Below, in pieces: positions 17,401-22,671 of a stretch of 64,000 bases of DNA. The stretch's first letter is position 1. Every line of letters begins with the position of its first letter. Source of the stretch: Halomonas cupida (GTDB lineage: Bacteria; Pseudomonadota; Gammaproteobacteria; Pseudomonadales; Halomonadaceae); NCBI RefSeq assembly GCF_900142755.1, contig NZ_FRCA01000001.1, positions 122,888-186,887 of the forward strand, read 5' to 3'. The notes under the pieces were generated by a model, which was not told the DNA's origin, searched no databases, and worked only from the letters and a program-made list of their open reading frames with translations. A program made the position numbers and the translations under genes.

Positions 17401-19319
17401 TCAGTCGTGACGAACTGATCGCTGCGGGTGATCGCCCGATTGTCATTGAAGGGCGTTTTGGCACTTTGACCCTCAATGGCTTCGATACGCAGACCGGCAA
17501 GCTCTGCTATGTCTACGAACTGTCCCGCTCGGCAGACCATACCCAGGGAGCGGTGCGGGATGTCTTCGCACTGGAGGTGACCGATGTTGACGGTGATGTG
17601 GATCGACACGCCGGTCACCTGGCCATCGCCGTCCTGGATGATGCTCCCGAGGCCATGGCTGACGCGGGAAGTGTCAACGAGGATGCCGCCGGCGCGATCC
17701 AGGGCAATGTGATCGACAATGATACCGCTGGTGTCGATGGTGCCGACATTCAGGTCACCGGCATCACCGGCAGTGGTGGCGAGGCGGAGGCAGGGTTGCC
17801 CGTCGAGGGGCGCTTCGGGCAATTGGTGATGAATGCCGATGGCAGCTATCGCTATGTTCTCGACAATGACCATCCGCAGGTTGATGCACTGCAGGTGGGC
17901 GAGAGTCTGACCGAGGTCTTTACCTACCAGGTGATGGATGCCGACGGCAGCCTGTCGGAAGCCACGCTGACGCTGACGATTCACGGCGCCAATGATGCCC
18001 CGGAAGCGACGGTGATACCGGCGGAGGGCCAGCAGGATACACCCATCGAGGGCAACATCCCGGTAACGGATGTAGAGGGAGATGATGTCTCCTTCACCAT
18101 CGTCACCCCGCCGCAGAACGGCAGTCTGGTCATCAATGACGACGGCAGTTTCATCTATGTCCCCGAGCCCGGCACCAGTGGCAGCGACAGCTTCACGGTG
18201 GTGGTCGACGATGGGCATGGCGGCACCACCACCGTCACCATTCCGGTGATCGTGGAAGATATCAACGACGCGCCTGAGGCACATGCCGACCCTGTCGAGG
18301 GCAAGGAAGATAGGCCCGTCGATGGCAAGGTGGTTGCTGAGGATCTCGACGGGGACAGCCTGGACTTCCGTGTGCCGGAGCAACCGGCCAACGGTAGCGT
18401 CATCATCCATAAGGACGGCAGCTATACCTATATACCGGACAGTGGCTTCACTGGCGAGGACAGCTTTGTGGTCATCGTCAGTGATGGCCGTGGCGGTCAG
18501 GCCGAAGTCGTCGTGCATATCACCATCGAGCCTGGCGCCGGTCACTACGTTCCGCCCATTGCACCGGCCTCGCCGGACGTAGTGCCTTCCGGGCCGACGG
18601 CAGCGGAATCCTCGACGCCATCACGCCCGGTGATCAGTGATTCGGTGAACGAACTGTCTGACCTGGGAGGACTTCGTGACATCACGGCTGATCGCGCTGT
18701 CGAACAGGCTGTTGATGCTGCCTCTGATCTGGGAGGGCTGCCGGAACTGGGGGCCAATGGTGTTGTCCTGGCGACGGTCAATGCCATTGATCCGCTCCGG
18801 GATCATGCCGGAGCGAAGGACCTCTGGAACGACCGCATGGCTGGTCGTATGGTCGAGCCGGGCGGCGCCCAGCCGGCAATGCATGCATCGAACATTGCCG
18901 GTGATGGCCGTGTGGCGGTGGACCTGGCTATCGAGGCCAGCCAGGCCAGACTCTCGGTAGGCGATCTGGTGGCTGATGCTCAGGGTGCGGTGACCCATAT
19001 GGATATCCGAATGGCCAATGGCGCTGCGCTGCCTGGCTGGATCAATACCGGCACGCGAGGTGATGTGATCATCGACCGTGTACCGGGGGCCGAGCAGATC
19101 TCGCTGAGGGTCAGCCTGGACCGAGAGGGCGGCGACACTCGCAGCTACCGCGTTACCCTCGACCTGAACACTGGCGAGATCAAGGTGAACGCCTTGAATG
19201 CTTATCCTCGCCAGGCGAGTGCTGCTATGTCATTTGCCGACCAACTGGCGCAGGCCAGTAGCTGGAATGGTGATCTGGCAGAGGGGCTGGCTCGCAACGA
19301 CGAGCTAAAGCAGGGCTGA
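5421..19319 (+). CDS. Giant LEPR-XLL/DUF4347 surface protein with TSP3-like and VCBS/cadherin-like repeats
   Basis: A 4,632-residue protein; the ATG at 5421 has a strong AAGGAGAG Shine-Dalgarno. Order: basic N-terminus with LEPRMLLDAA at 28-37; DUF4347 at about 100-257 (DIYFIDAAVEESSELVKDLP, AIHILGHGHEGSLQLGNGIL, GGDWDLEYQRGDI); a cadherin-like segment to about 390; calcium-binding thrombospondin type-3-like Asp-rich blocks at about 393-415, 577-755 and 937-1095, separated by beta-rich domains; then 28 modules at about 1108-4371 (seven each of two cadherin-like types, a DUF5801/T1SS-143-like type ending in DDAP, and VCBS repeats with YGTLTLNADGSY and NALQxGExLTExFTYQ). A Pro/Ser linker and a terminal domain (LPGWINTG, ISLRVSLDREGG) follow. 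There is no classical N-terminal signal peptide and there are no GGxGxDxxx repeats. The expected role is a calcium-stabilised adhesin or biofilm matrix protein, exported by the genes just upstream. The protein is strongly acidic, as in halophile surface proteins. Confidence 0.9.
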   Translation: MTSKGTPSVSPTDKPLKKERSALLLRALEPRMLLDAAGAITASKAASDVATDHHDQTPPPAVAPTTDLMRALGMQQAERSAPSDQRTESAHDGGVTTPHDIYFIDAAVEESSELVKDLPPGAEVHILDAHRDGVEQIAEVVGNRKGIDAIHILGHGHEGSLQLGNGILDSASVEAQYRDELAIIKSALSDSADLLIYGCDFAGNEVGRQLADQLAFITGADVAASTDYTGTASKGGDWDLEYQRGDINAAVVLSDDWNHLMAPPSIDLDTGRDGSGSTIIYDKGSVIIGKDISIEDPDNAGIKSMTVTLENAGEGDFLYLSKQQDHIIYTYDPENGTLVLSGSTNAAEYQAALADVRFSTTRGDLASRTITVKAVSNSGGAETNAAVSTINLVDTDGDGVLNNVDIDNDNDGIVNGNEKLVTEDTVDFSASSGQSHTFITSGGSEGVVFDVFTLDNSFNLTINGKAISGEDLQFYTGGGGNQVRFQDGSAYGAIWMMRGSADRPLVRITVDVDGNVKLFGSRTSRGPLEELVVYNGNKISDDNVYKFEKVEWSSTGEDVVVVSQEVIGATYVTGRSYGYKVVDIDEDEDGVGDSLDIDVDNDGITDNVEAQATSDYIAPSGVDKDGDGLDDAYDTNIGDTSAVASVGLIPVDTDSDGLGDYQDGDSDNDGWLDIAERGDGQPDSITDTTDSDGDGLLDIFEGKDINDGYDANDDNVVNGKFNLADSDDDTVDDGSDAVAMNFDFDYRDSRFNIDTDGDRVLDDVDIDDDNDGIIDAVEDSSTKDEIFNITDGLSPGKHSGDAFVEDGFTVGVADTETLDIISSDINVIDHKGDSDKKLVYEYGNAVSITLENESGGYSSDYVSIMADPAVDGSIITIVARDINGKEIFRRQFPDGKTYTIDSSMTLGGAGIHQIFIWGSKGTTAVDQIGFNAARFTQSDSDNDGIEDRLDIDSDNDGITDNVEAQTSNDYIAPSGIDEDGDGLDDAYDAAIGDTSAAASRGLTPVDTDSDGAADYLDEDSDDDGLLDVAERGDGQPDSITDTTDSDGDGLLDIFEGSDARDGYDANDENIQDGSFNLADSDQDMLHGEGKAEPSGIDYDYRDDARIAPPTPVDDTISVTEDTPLIVGPAGGIAANDANVTNGKVVGATIDTDGDGKPDMAFPIDKATDIKDADGKLVGTMTLGADGSYSFVPAANYYGAVPVISYVIKGPGGYGTANIYITVKPVNDTPIAEDDHNTTAEDTPLVVEANEGVLANDADIEGDSLSVVDFSIEGIDGTFEAGETVSIAGIGILTLSADGSYMFVPARNYHGDVPAISYRVSDGDATATATLALTVTSVEDVVTIDDLDDGSDAGSDGEVDEAGLPSGTMANTAGEQYSGNFTISNAEGLEQLTIAGVTISFVELVASADSPLTIGGDYGTLTITGLDLATGVVTYSYVLEHRADHMAGPVADSFTMSLTDGDGDVITHAGSLAITILDDQPTAGNDQQGMTEDASPRGVSGSVLDNDEAGADTTEQPITGVAGGTETPDATGTGQPVDGQYGTLTLNADGSYVYVLDEANAAVDALQKGEILTEVFTYQYTDADGSTATATLTVTIHGANDAPEAQAESLTVAEDNSGTGQVTANDVEGDDLSYRITTPPAHGTVVIEADGSYAYTPDTNYNGKDSFEVTVSDGHGGTTVVKVPVTVTPVNDAPTAANDTASAVEDQTLEVPASEGVLSNDHDLDGDTLVVSGFTIEGMSETFRAGDTAVIDGVGALTLNADGSYTFEPASNYNGPVPDVRYTINDGHGGEASARLLVEVSAQDDSVVIDGLDDGSAGGTDGSVKEAGLADGSDADSGSEQLDGSFNVGPADSLRSMTVGGTTLTIAQLLESAESPIEIAGRHGILTITGYDASSGTLSYQYELTSTVNHARGDVSEVFAIGVTDVDGDTTAKAGRLAFEIIDDTPRPVDDADSVSEGDERAINGSVSDNDVAGADGAEAAVTGVGTDEAATTAGNVGEAITGAYGTLTLNADGSYRYVLDNSNLEVNALQKGEALTDTFTYQTTDADGDAVVATLRITIDGVNDAPEATTETVTVPEDGAATGQVSGTDVEGDDLAYRLDDGPKHGSVVVNEDGSFRYTPDQNFTGEDSFTVVVDDGHGGTTTVTVPITVTPVNDAPSTADDHKTATEDTPLVVDADSGVLANDSDIDGDAMSVTGFTIDGHTYSAGDAAVIDGVGTLTLNADGSYRFVPAENYNGPVPVITYTVSDGHGGEATARLTLDVASVNDNIVVDGLDDGVEDGSDGSVQESALADGSGGGTTRHAGSFTVGPAESLDSVTISGTEISLAELLASGETPVVIEGAHGTLTINGYDAATGKVSYVYTLTSHADHSSEQQPVKDSFVIGVTDADGDVTSNAGTLAMSIVDDAPVAEADSDSVINIPDQPSSTADGNVITGKGGQDPGTSDGSPDTVGADGVVVSGVVSGEGDGVTPVAADVGKQITGKYGTLTLNDDGSYLYEPDLDNEAVKSLTGGSSVTDIFTYQITDADGDTSVATLKIDVSSTPTLMDTTGGVVRESDLAEGSNPDGNADVYNGDFKVVLSEEFPLATLTVGDQTFSLQDLLSFSEDSSSAKIITEHGYIVITGYQQGDNATDTVSYRFVLETPASHGGGPVVDSVDMSLTDEAGNDTSAHAKSLRVAIRDDIGRAVDDTGGITENSTGPIEGSVISNDVKGADGTNSPVTGVGSDEHSATAANVGSAVDGDYGRLTLNADGTYRYVLDNSNSTVNALQEGETLTETFTYQITDADGDVSIATLTLTISGANDDPTASSEPVNTREDAPVDGRIVSEDVDGDELSYELDEGKGPTHGTVVVNEDGTFRYTPDPDFTGEDSFTVVVDDGHGGKTLVEVPVTIEAVNDAPVSADDADSLAEDTTLVVNADEGVLANDSDVDDDSLVVSGFTIDGMSESFDAGDTAVIDGVGELTLNEDGSWTFTPASNYHGPVPVVTYTISDGNGGTDSGSLTLEVTGVDDVVEIDGLNDGDVAGTDGQADEGALDGGSHASDNTETWPGGFNIGPSDSVASLVIGGRELSIDELKASDSTAIIIKGRFGTLTINGYDLATGAVSYEYTLTRHADHGAGDVGESFRIGVTDTDGETRHNAGTLVITILDDAPLADNDSGDVQEDGDNPVSGNVLTNDTGSADGIDISGVARGGETPDAAGIGDVVKGEYGELVLNANGSYSYSLDNSNAKVNALQKGATLTETFTYQVTDADGSTSTATLTLVIHGANDAPTASAEAVTTQEDVPVSGAITTHDVEGDELSFSVVDEPSSGTLVLNDDGTFTYTPDSNTKGADSFRVKVDDGHGGTTIVTVPVKVMPVNDAPVARDDATTTREDTPITVDAESGLLANDRDIEGDELVVRDFSIEGIDGTFSAGDSASIPGVGELTVNTDGSWQFVPADNYHGEVPAISYTVADPSGDTDTGVLKLSVTAVDDVITIDGLNDGSAGTDGLVNEAGLSDGSRPGEAATRHDGTFVVGPDNSLAILTIDGTDISIDELHNSGSTPIRIAGEHGTLVINGYDAQSGTVSYRFTLERAADHSARGVKDVFTVGFTDTDGEVTHNAASLAIAIIDDAPDTVADDDGINEGQTSISGDVSTNDRPGADGAEAAVTGVVAGNEGKPAGNIGRPINGRHGQLIMDADGSYQYVLNNDDPAVDALQEGESITDVFCYKTTDADGDVRLATLTVTIHGDNDDPTASTQDITTSEDAPVEGQITAEDVDGDELTFEVIDGPSKGTVVINDDGTFTYTPTQDSNGNDSFTVLVDDGHGGTTTVTVPVSVLPVNDAPVTSADTASLAEDTALVVEADEGVLANDTDVDDDPLSVTGFEVAGIDGTFTAGETVVIDGVGELTLNADGSYAFVPVPDHHGEVPTITYTVTDGAGATSTGTLDLNVTAVDDRVVIDGLDDGHDVDGGGASDGSVEEASLPEGSHPGHDGRSSSGDMTIHNLDALTSIQIGDTTISRDELIAAGDRPIVIEGRFGTLTLNGFDTQTGKLCYVYELSRSADHTQGAVRDVFALEVTDVDGDVDRHAGHLAIAVLDDAPEAMADAGSVNEDAAGAIQGNVIDNDTAGVDGADIQVTGITGSGGEAEAGLPVEGRFGQLVMNADGSYRYVLDNDHPQVDALQVGESLTEVFTYQVMDADGSLSEATLTLTIHGANDAPEATVIPAEGQQDTPIEGNIPVTDVEGDDVSFTIVTPPQNGSLVINDDGSFIYVPEPGTSGSDSFTVVVDDGHGGTTTVTIPVIVEDINDAPEAHADPVEGKEDRPVDGKVVAEDLDGDSLDFRVPEQPANGSVIIHKDGSYTYIPDSGFTGEDSFVVIVSDGRGGQAEVVVHITIEPGAGHYVPPIAPASPDVVPSGPTAAESSTPSRPVISDSVNELSDLGGLRDITADRAVEQAVDAASDLGGLPELGANGVVLATVNAIDPLRDHAGAKDLWNDRMAGRMVEPGGAQPAMHASNIAGDGRVAVDLAIEASQARLSVGDLVADAQGAVTHMDIRMANGAALPGWINTGTRGDVIIDRVPGAEQISLRVSLDREGGDTRSYRVTLDLNTGEIKVNALNAYPRQASAAMSFADQLAQASSWNGDLAEGLARNDELKQG
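7449..7513 (+). repeat. Exact 65-bp direct repeat, copy 1 (TSP3-like block)
   Basis: This stretch is identical to 8511-8575, 1,062 bp (354 codons) downstream and in the same frame. It sits in a longer similar segment (roughly 7195-7600 against 8255-8660) coding for Asp-rich calcium-binding motifs. Exact identity contrasts with the diverged VCBS/cadherin-like modules and suggests a recent duplication or gene conversion. Confidence 0.9.
8511..8575 (+). repeat. Exact 65-bp direct repeat, copy 2 (TSP3-like block)
   Basis: Second copy of the 65-bp sequence found at 7449-7513, in frame within the third Asp-rich block of the giant surface protein. Bases just outside (gag against gaa before it, t against c after it) differ, so the identity ends sharply on both sides. 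Confidence 0.9.
8742..18534 (+). repeat. Array of 28 VCBS/cadherin-like modules with a ~1,386-bp super-repeat
   Basis: The cadherin-like module beginning with a GVLANDxD-type motif starts near 9100, 10490, 11876, 14095, 15480 and 16865. Five of the intervals, counting the array end near 18250, are about 1,385-1,390 bp (462 codons). Each unit carries four modules in fixed order: cadherin-like A, DUF5801/T1SS-143-like, VCBS, cadherin-like B. The third interval is about 2,219 bp because it holds one extra VCBS plus DUF5801-like pair (about 12640-13470) and lacks a cadherin-like B there. A variant A module (8742-9100) opens the array and an extra B module (18256-18534) closes it. DNA identity between units is modest, so the expansion is old. 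Confidence 0.85.
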
Positions 19320-19329
19320 TGTAGTACAC

Positions 19330-19356
19330 CGGCAGCGGCCATTCGTGCCGCTGCCG
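19330..19356 (+). terminator. Probable Rho-independent terminator after the surface-protein operon
   Basis: A 10-bp perfect stem CGGCAGCGGC / GCCGCTGCCG with a 7-nt loop begins 11 bp after the stop of the giant gene. It is followed by a T-rich but interrupted tract (acttcttgttctcttcc). This fits the end of the TolC-adaptor-M50-adhesin operon. Confidence 0.7.
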
Positions 19357-19628
19357 ACTTCTTGTTCTCTTCCCCCCATGATTCCCTTCCCTCCACGAAC
19401 GAGAGCCTTTCTCTCGCTCGCTCAACATCCCGCTAGCCGCGGCGCCATGTTCCCTGCTACGGCTGGAAATATGGCTTCATCGCGCGATCATTACGGCACA
19501 AATTGGTTGATGTATTTATATTTTCTCCTGGGAAGTGAATCGTGGTTATTATTTAATGATTAAAAAACAATAAGATAGATTAAAATAGGAGAATTGGTTT
19601 GAATTTTTCGACCAAGGTTGCATTTCTG

Positions 19629-19642
19629 ATTGGTCGACCAAT
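19629..19642. promoter_or_regulatory. Operator candidate: perfect 14-bp palindrome of FadR/GntR type
   Basis: ATTGGTCGACCAAT is a perfect palindrome with the TGGTnnACCA core often bound by FCD-domain GntR regulators. It lies 41 bp before the transketolase start, and an FCD-GntR gene closes the same operon at 27136, so autoregulation of the operon is likely (inference). Confidence 0.65.
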
Positions 19643-19655
19643 ACATATCTTTTAA

Positions 19656-19665
19656 TGGTCAACCA
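19656..19665. promoter_or_regulatory. Operator candidate 2: TGGTCAACCA
   Basis: Second copy of the TGGTnnACCA core, 25 bp (about two and a half helical turns) after the first copy and just before the ribosome binding site of the transketolase gene. Paired sites suggest cooperative binding by the GntR-family protein. Confidence 0.6.
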
Positions 19666-19683
19666 ATTATCGAGAGGTGCTCC

Positions 19684-20562
19684 ATGGAGGCTTCGTCAGT
19701 GGGTGTCGAGCAGAACGACATCGAGCAGTTGAGACAGCATGCCTATCGCATCCGGCGCAACGCCTTGCTGATGGGCGAGGTTCAGGGGCAAGGCTATGTC
19801 GGTCAGGCGCTGGGCGTCTCCGATGTCCTGGCGGTGGCGTACTTTCGTCACCTGAACTTCAAGCCCAGCGATCCCGAGTGGGAAGGGCGCGATCGCTTCC
19901 TGCTGTCGATCGGTCATTACGCCATTGCGCTTTACGCTGCGCTGGTCGAGGCCGGTATTGTCGATGAGCAGGAAATCGACAACTACGGCAGTGATGACAG
20001 CATCCTGCCGATGTCGGGCATGGCAGCCTATACCCCGGGTATGGAAATCACCGGTGGCTCTCTGGGGCATGGTCTGGGGATTGGTGTCGGCATGGCGCTG
20101 GGACTCAAGCGCAAGCAGAGCGCTTCACGCATCTACAACCTGCTTTCCGACGGCGAACTCAATGAAGGCGCTACCTGGGAAGCGGCAGCCTCCGCGGCTC
20201 ACTGGAAGCTGGACAACCTGGTCGCCATCGTCGATGTCAATGACCAGCAGGCCGATGACAAGTCGTCCACCGTGCTCAACTACGAACCCATCGCCGACAA
20301 GTGGCAGGCCTTCGGCTGGGAAACCTGGCGGGTCGACGGCAATAACCTCGAGGCTCTGGTCGAGGCATTCGATGCTGCGGTCAACAGCACTTCCGATAAA
20401 CCGCGAGTCGTGATCTGCAACACCCTGATGGGTTGCGGTGTGCCATTCCTCGAGGAGCGCGACAAGACCCACTTCATCCGTGTTGACGAGAATGAGTGGA
20501 GCCTGGCGCTTCAGCAGCTGGATGAGGTCTACGGTGTCACTGGTCAGGAGCAGAAGGCATGA
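19684..20562 (+). CDS. Transketolase-like protein, N-terminal (ThDP-binding) subunit
   Basis: A 292-residue half transketolase. The ATG at 19684 follows GAGAGGTG; an upstream in-frame ATG at 19630 lies inside the operator and adds a non-family extension, so it was not used. Visible are the family's substrate and cofactor segments: DRFLLSIGHYAIALYAALVE, ITGGSLGHGLGIGVGMALG, the diphosphate/Mg segment LLSDGELNEGATWEAA and AIVDVNDQQADDKSS. Split transketolases transfer two-carbon ketol units and are typical of dedicated pathways such as apulose-4-phosphate or sulfosugar cleavage rather than the central pentose phosphate pathway. It overlaps its partner subunit by 4 bp. The substrate cannot be read from the sequence. 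Confidence 0.88.
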   Translation: MEASSVGVEQNDIEQLRQHAYRIRRNALLMGEVQGQGYVGQALGVSDVLAVAYFRHLNFKPSDPEWEGRDRFLLSIGHYAIALYAALVEAGIVDEQEIDNYGSDDSILPMSGMAAYTPGMEITGGSLGHGLGIGVGMALGLKRKQSASRIYNLLSDGELNEGATWEAAASAAHWKLDNLVAIVDVNDQQADDKSSTVLNYEPIADKWQAFGWETWRVDGNNLEALVEAFDAAVNSTSDKPRVVICNTLMGCGVPFLEERDKTHFIRVDENEWSLALQQLDEVYGVTGQEQKA

Positions 20563-21557
20563 GCGTGAAGAAGAAACTCAAGACGTCGGCAATGATCGCC
20601 TCGATTGCGGCAGAAGGTCAGCCGACCACAGCGGCGCCCTTCGGTCATGCATTGGTTGAGGCCGCCCAGGGAAACGAGCGTATCGTCGGTATGACGGCGG
20701 ATCTCGGCAAATACACCGATCTGCACGTCTTCGCTCAGCAGTTCCCCGATCGTTACTACCAGATGGGCATGGCCGAGCAACTGCTGATGAGTGCTGGTGC
20801 AGGTATGGCACGGGAAGGTTTCGTTCCCTTCGTGACCACTTACAGCGTCTTCGCCTCGCGTCGTGCCTATGACTTCATCTGCATGGCTATCGCCGAGGAA
20901 AGGCTCAACGTCAAGATCGTCAGTGCGCTACCTGGCCTGACCACCGGCTATGGTCCCAGCCACCAGGCAACCGAGGATATCGCCATCTTCCGCGGCATGC
21001 CCAACCTGACCATCATCGATCCCTGTGATGCCCTCGATATCGAGCAGGCAACACCCGCCATAGCCGACTTCGATGGCCCGGTCTATATGCGTCTGTTGCG
21101 TGGCAAGGTGCCCAGGGTGCTGGATCGCTTCGATGATTATCAGTTCGAGATCGGCAAGGCGAAGCGCCTGATGTCTGGTGGTGATGCCCTGATCATCGCT
21201 TCCGGGTTGATGACCATGCGCGCCATCGAGGCGGCGGATGAGTTGGCGAAGCAGGGTGTCAAGGTCAGTGTGCTGCACTGCCCGACCATCAAGCCACTGG
21301 ACAATGCCACCATCATTGAAGAAGTGCGCCGCCATGCCGGTAAGCCCGTCTTTGTCGCCGAGAACCATACCGTGGTTGGCGGCCTTGGTGAGGCGGTGGC
21401 CGGTGTGCTGATTCGCGAGCAGGTTATGGCGAATTTCCACCAGATCGGCTTGCCCGATGAGTTTCTCGATGCGGGGGCGCTGCCGACCCTGCACGACCGT
21501 TATGGAATCTCCACCAGGGAAGTGGTGCGCAAGGTCGAGGGCGTCCTCGCCGCCTGA
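20559..21557 (+). CDS. Transketolase-like protein, C-terminal (Pyr/TK-C) subunit
   Basis: A 332-residue partner of the preceding gene; its ATG overlaps the upstream stop (ATGA). It has the pyrimidine-binding domain (ERIVGMTADLGKYTDL, MGMAEQLLMSAGAGMAREGF with the ThDP-activating Glu in MAEQ, TTYSVFASRRAYDFI) and the transketolase C-terminal domain (LIIASGLMTMRAIEAADELA, VSVLHCPTIKPLD, VFVAENHTVVGGLGEAV). Together the two subunits form a full enzyme of about 624 residues, close to ordinary transketolase or DXS-type sizes. Its place at the head of a TRAP-dehydrogenase operon indicates a role in breaking down an imported carbon compound. Confidence 0.88.
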   Translation: MSVKKKLKTSAMIASIAAEGQPTTAAPFGHALVEAAQGNERIVGMTADLGKYTDLHVFAQQFPDRYYQMGMAEQLLMSAGAGMAREGFVPFVTTYSVFASRRAYDFICMAIAEERLNVKIVSALPGLTTGYGPSHQATEDIAIFRGMPNLTIIDPCDALDIEQATPAIADFDGPVYMRLLRGKVPRVLDRFDDYQFEIGKAKRLMSGGDALIIASGLMTMRAIEAADELAKQGVKVSVLHCPTIKPLDNATIIEEVRRHAGKPVFVAENHTVVGGLGEAVAGVLIREQVMANFHQIGLPDEFLDAGALPTLHDRYGISTREVVRKVEGVLAA

Positions 21558-21581
21558 GGGGAGGGGCGTGTTCGACCGTAA

Positions 21582-21632
21582 TACGTACCTGGCTTGAGTA
21601 CGCACCTGGCCTGAGTACGTACTTGATATGAG
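21582..21632 (+). repeat. Minisatellite: 3 x 17 bp between transketolase and TRAP genes
   Basis: Three adjacent units (tacgtacctggcttgag and two variants) fill half of the 117-bp gap between the transketolase C subunit and the TRAP binding protein. Units differ at a few positions. No protein or hairpin explains it. It may alter spacing or RNA folding ahead of the binding-protein gene. Confidence 0.85.
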
Positions 21633-21674
21633 TACAAGGCAATCACACACAACAACTGAAGAGAACCTTGCGTC

Positions 21675-22655
21675 ATGAAAACGATAATTACTGGTTCCAT
21701 CATCGCTGGCTCACTACTGGTGAGTTCCTCCGCGCTGGCCGTTCAGACGCTTCAGCTGGCGCACAATGCCGCGGAAGGCAATCCCAAGTGGGATGCTTCT
21801 GAACTGTTTGCTGAACTGGTCGAGGAAAAGACAGATGGCGAGATCGTCGTTGATGTGGGCGGTAACGCCCAGTATGGCGACGATGTTGAAGCCCTGACCC
21901 AGATGCGTCTCGGTAGTCTGGCCTTCAGTGCCAACTCCCAGGGTACTACCTCGGGGGTGATTCCCCAGTTCTCGATCCTTGGCCTGCCATTCCTGTTTGA
22001 CTCGCTGCCAACGGCGTGGCGAGTCATGGATGGAGAAGTTGGCGATGAGCTGAAGCAATTGTCCGAAGAACAGGGGCTGGTATTGCTGGCGTTGTGGGAT
22101 AACGGCATTCGCAACGTCAGCAACAACGTGCGTCCCATCGAGACCCCTGAGGACCTTGAAGGCATCAAGATTCGGACACCACCGGATCCGGTCACCGTGG
22201 ATATCTTCGAGGCACTGGGCGCCAACCCTACACCAATGAACTTCTCCGAACTGTACATAGCGCTGCAACAGGGCGTGGTGGACGGCCAGGAGAACCCGCT
22301 GATGAATATCTACTCCTCGAAGCTGCATGAGGTGCAGGACTACATCTCGCTGACCGGCCACAAGTACGAGTCCACGCCATTGTTGATGAGCAAGGTGGTC
22401 TGGGACTCGCTGTCGCCGGAAGACCAGCAGGCGGTCCAGGAAGCCGCCGTCGAGGCAGGCGAGTTCAACCGTCAGGCGTCGCTGGAAGCCGATGAGAACC
22501 TGCGTTCGGCCATGGAAGAAGAGGGTGTCGAGTTCAATGACGTCGACAAGACACCTTTCATCGAAGCGACGCAGTCGGTCTATGACGACTGGCGCAAGCA
22601 ATACCCCGAGCTGGTCGAGATGGTCGTCGAGGCAGCCCAGAGTGATGCTCCGTAA
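21675..22655 (+). CDS. TRAP transporter substrate-binding protein (DctP family)
   Basis: A 326-residue periplasmic protein. The signal peptide covers residues 1-22 (MKTIITGSIIAGSLLVSSSA, cleaved near ALA-V). DctP hallmarks are clear: LQLAHNAAEGNPKWDAS, the ligand-carboxylate Arg segment LEGIKIRTPPDPVTVDIFEA, and MNFSELYIALQQGVVDGQEN. DctP proteins bind carboxylate-containing ligands (organic or sugar acids) through that Arg and deliver them to the DctQM permease encoded next (22672 and 23229). It follows the transketolase pair, so the imported ligand probably ends up as a transketolase substrate after oxidation and isomerisation. Family call is secure; ligand is not predictable here. Confidence 0.93.
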   Translation: MKTIITGSIIAGSLLVSSSALAVQTLQLAHNAAEGNPKWDASELFAELVEEKTDGEIVVDVGGNAQYGDDVEALTQMRLGSLAFSANSQGTTSGVIPQFSILGLPFLFDSLPTAWRVMDGEVGDELKQLSEEQGLVLLALWDNGIRNVSNNVRPIETPEDLEGIKIRTPPDPVTVDIFEALGANPTPMNFSELYIALQQGVVDGQENPLMNIYSSKLHEVQDYISLTGHKYESTPLLMSKVVWDSLSPEDQQAVQEAAVEAGEFNRQASLEADENLRSAMEEEGVEFNDVDKTPFIEATQSVYDDWRKQYPELVEMVVEAAQSDAP

Positions 22656-22671
22656 ACGGGAGGATGCTGGT

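Larger units (their letters stand above)
19357..19683. other. Intergenic region and promoter zone of the transketolase/TRAP operon
   Basis: About 330 bp without a credible gene. The left part is ordinary; from about 19480 to 19665 it becomes strikingly AT-rich for this genome, as expected of a promoter and leader. It contains two palindromic operator candidates, annotated separately, and a further pair of half-sites TTGGT (19594-19598) and ACCAA (19611-19615). I could not pick a convincing -35/-10 pair. Confidence 0.6.

Noticed and set aside
19630..19683. Longer transketolase form starting at ATG 19630
   Set aside because: It would place the start codon inside a perfect operator palindrome, has no ribosome site and adds 18 non-family residues; ATG 19684 has GAGAGGTG.
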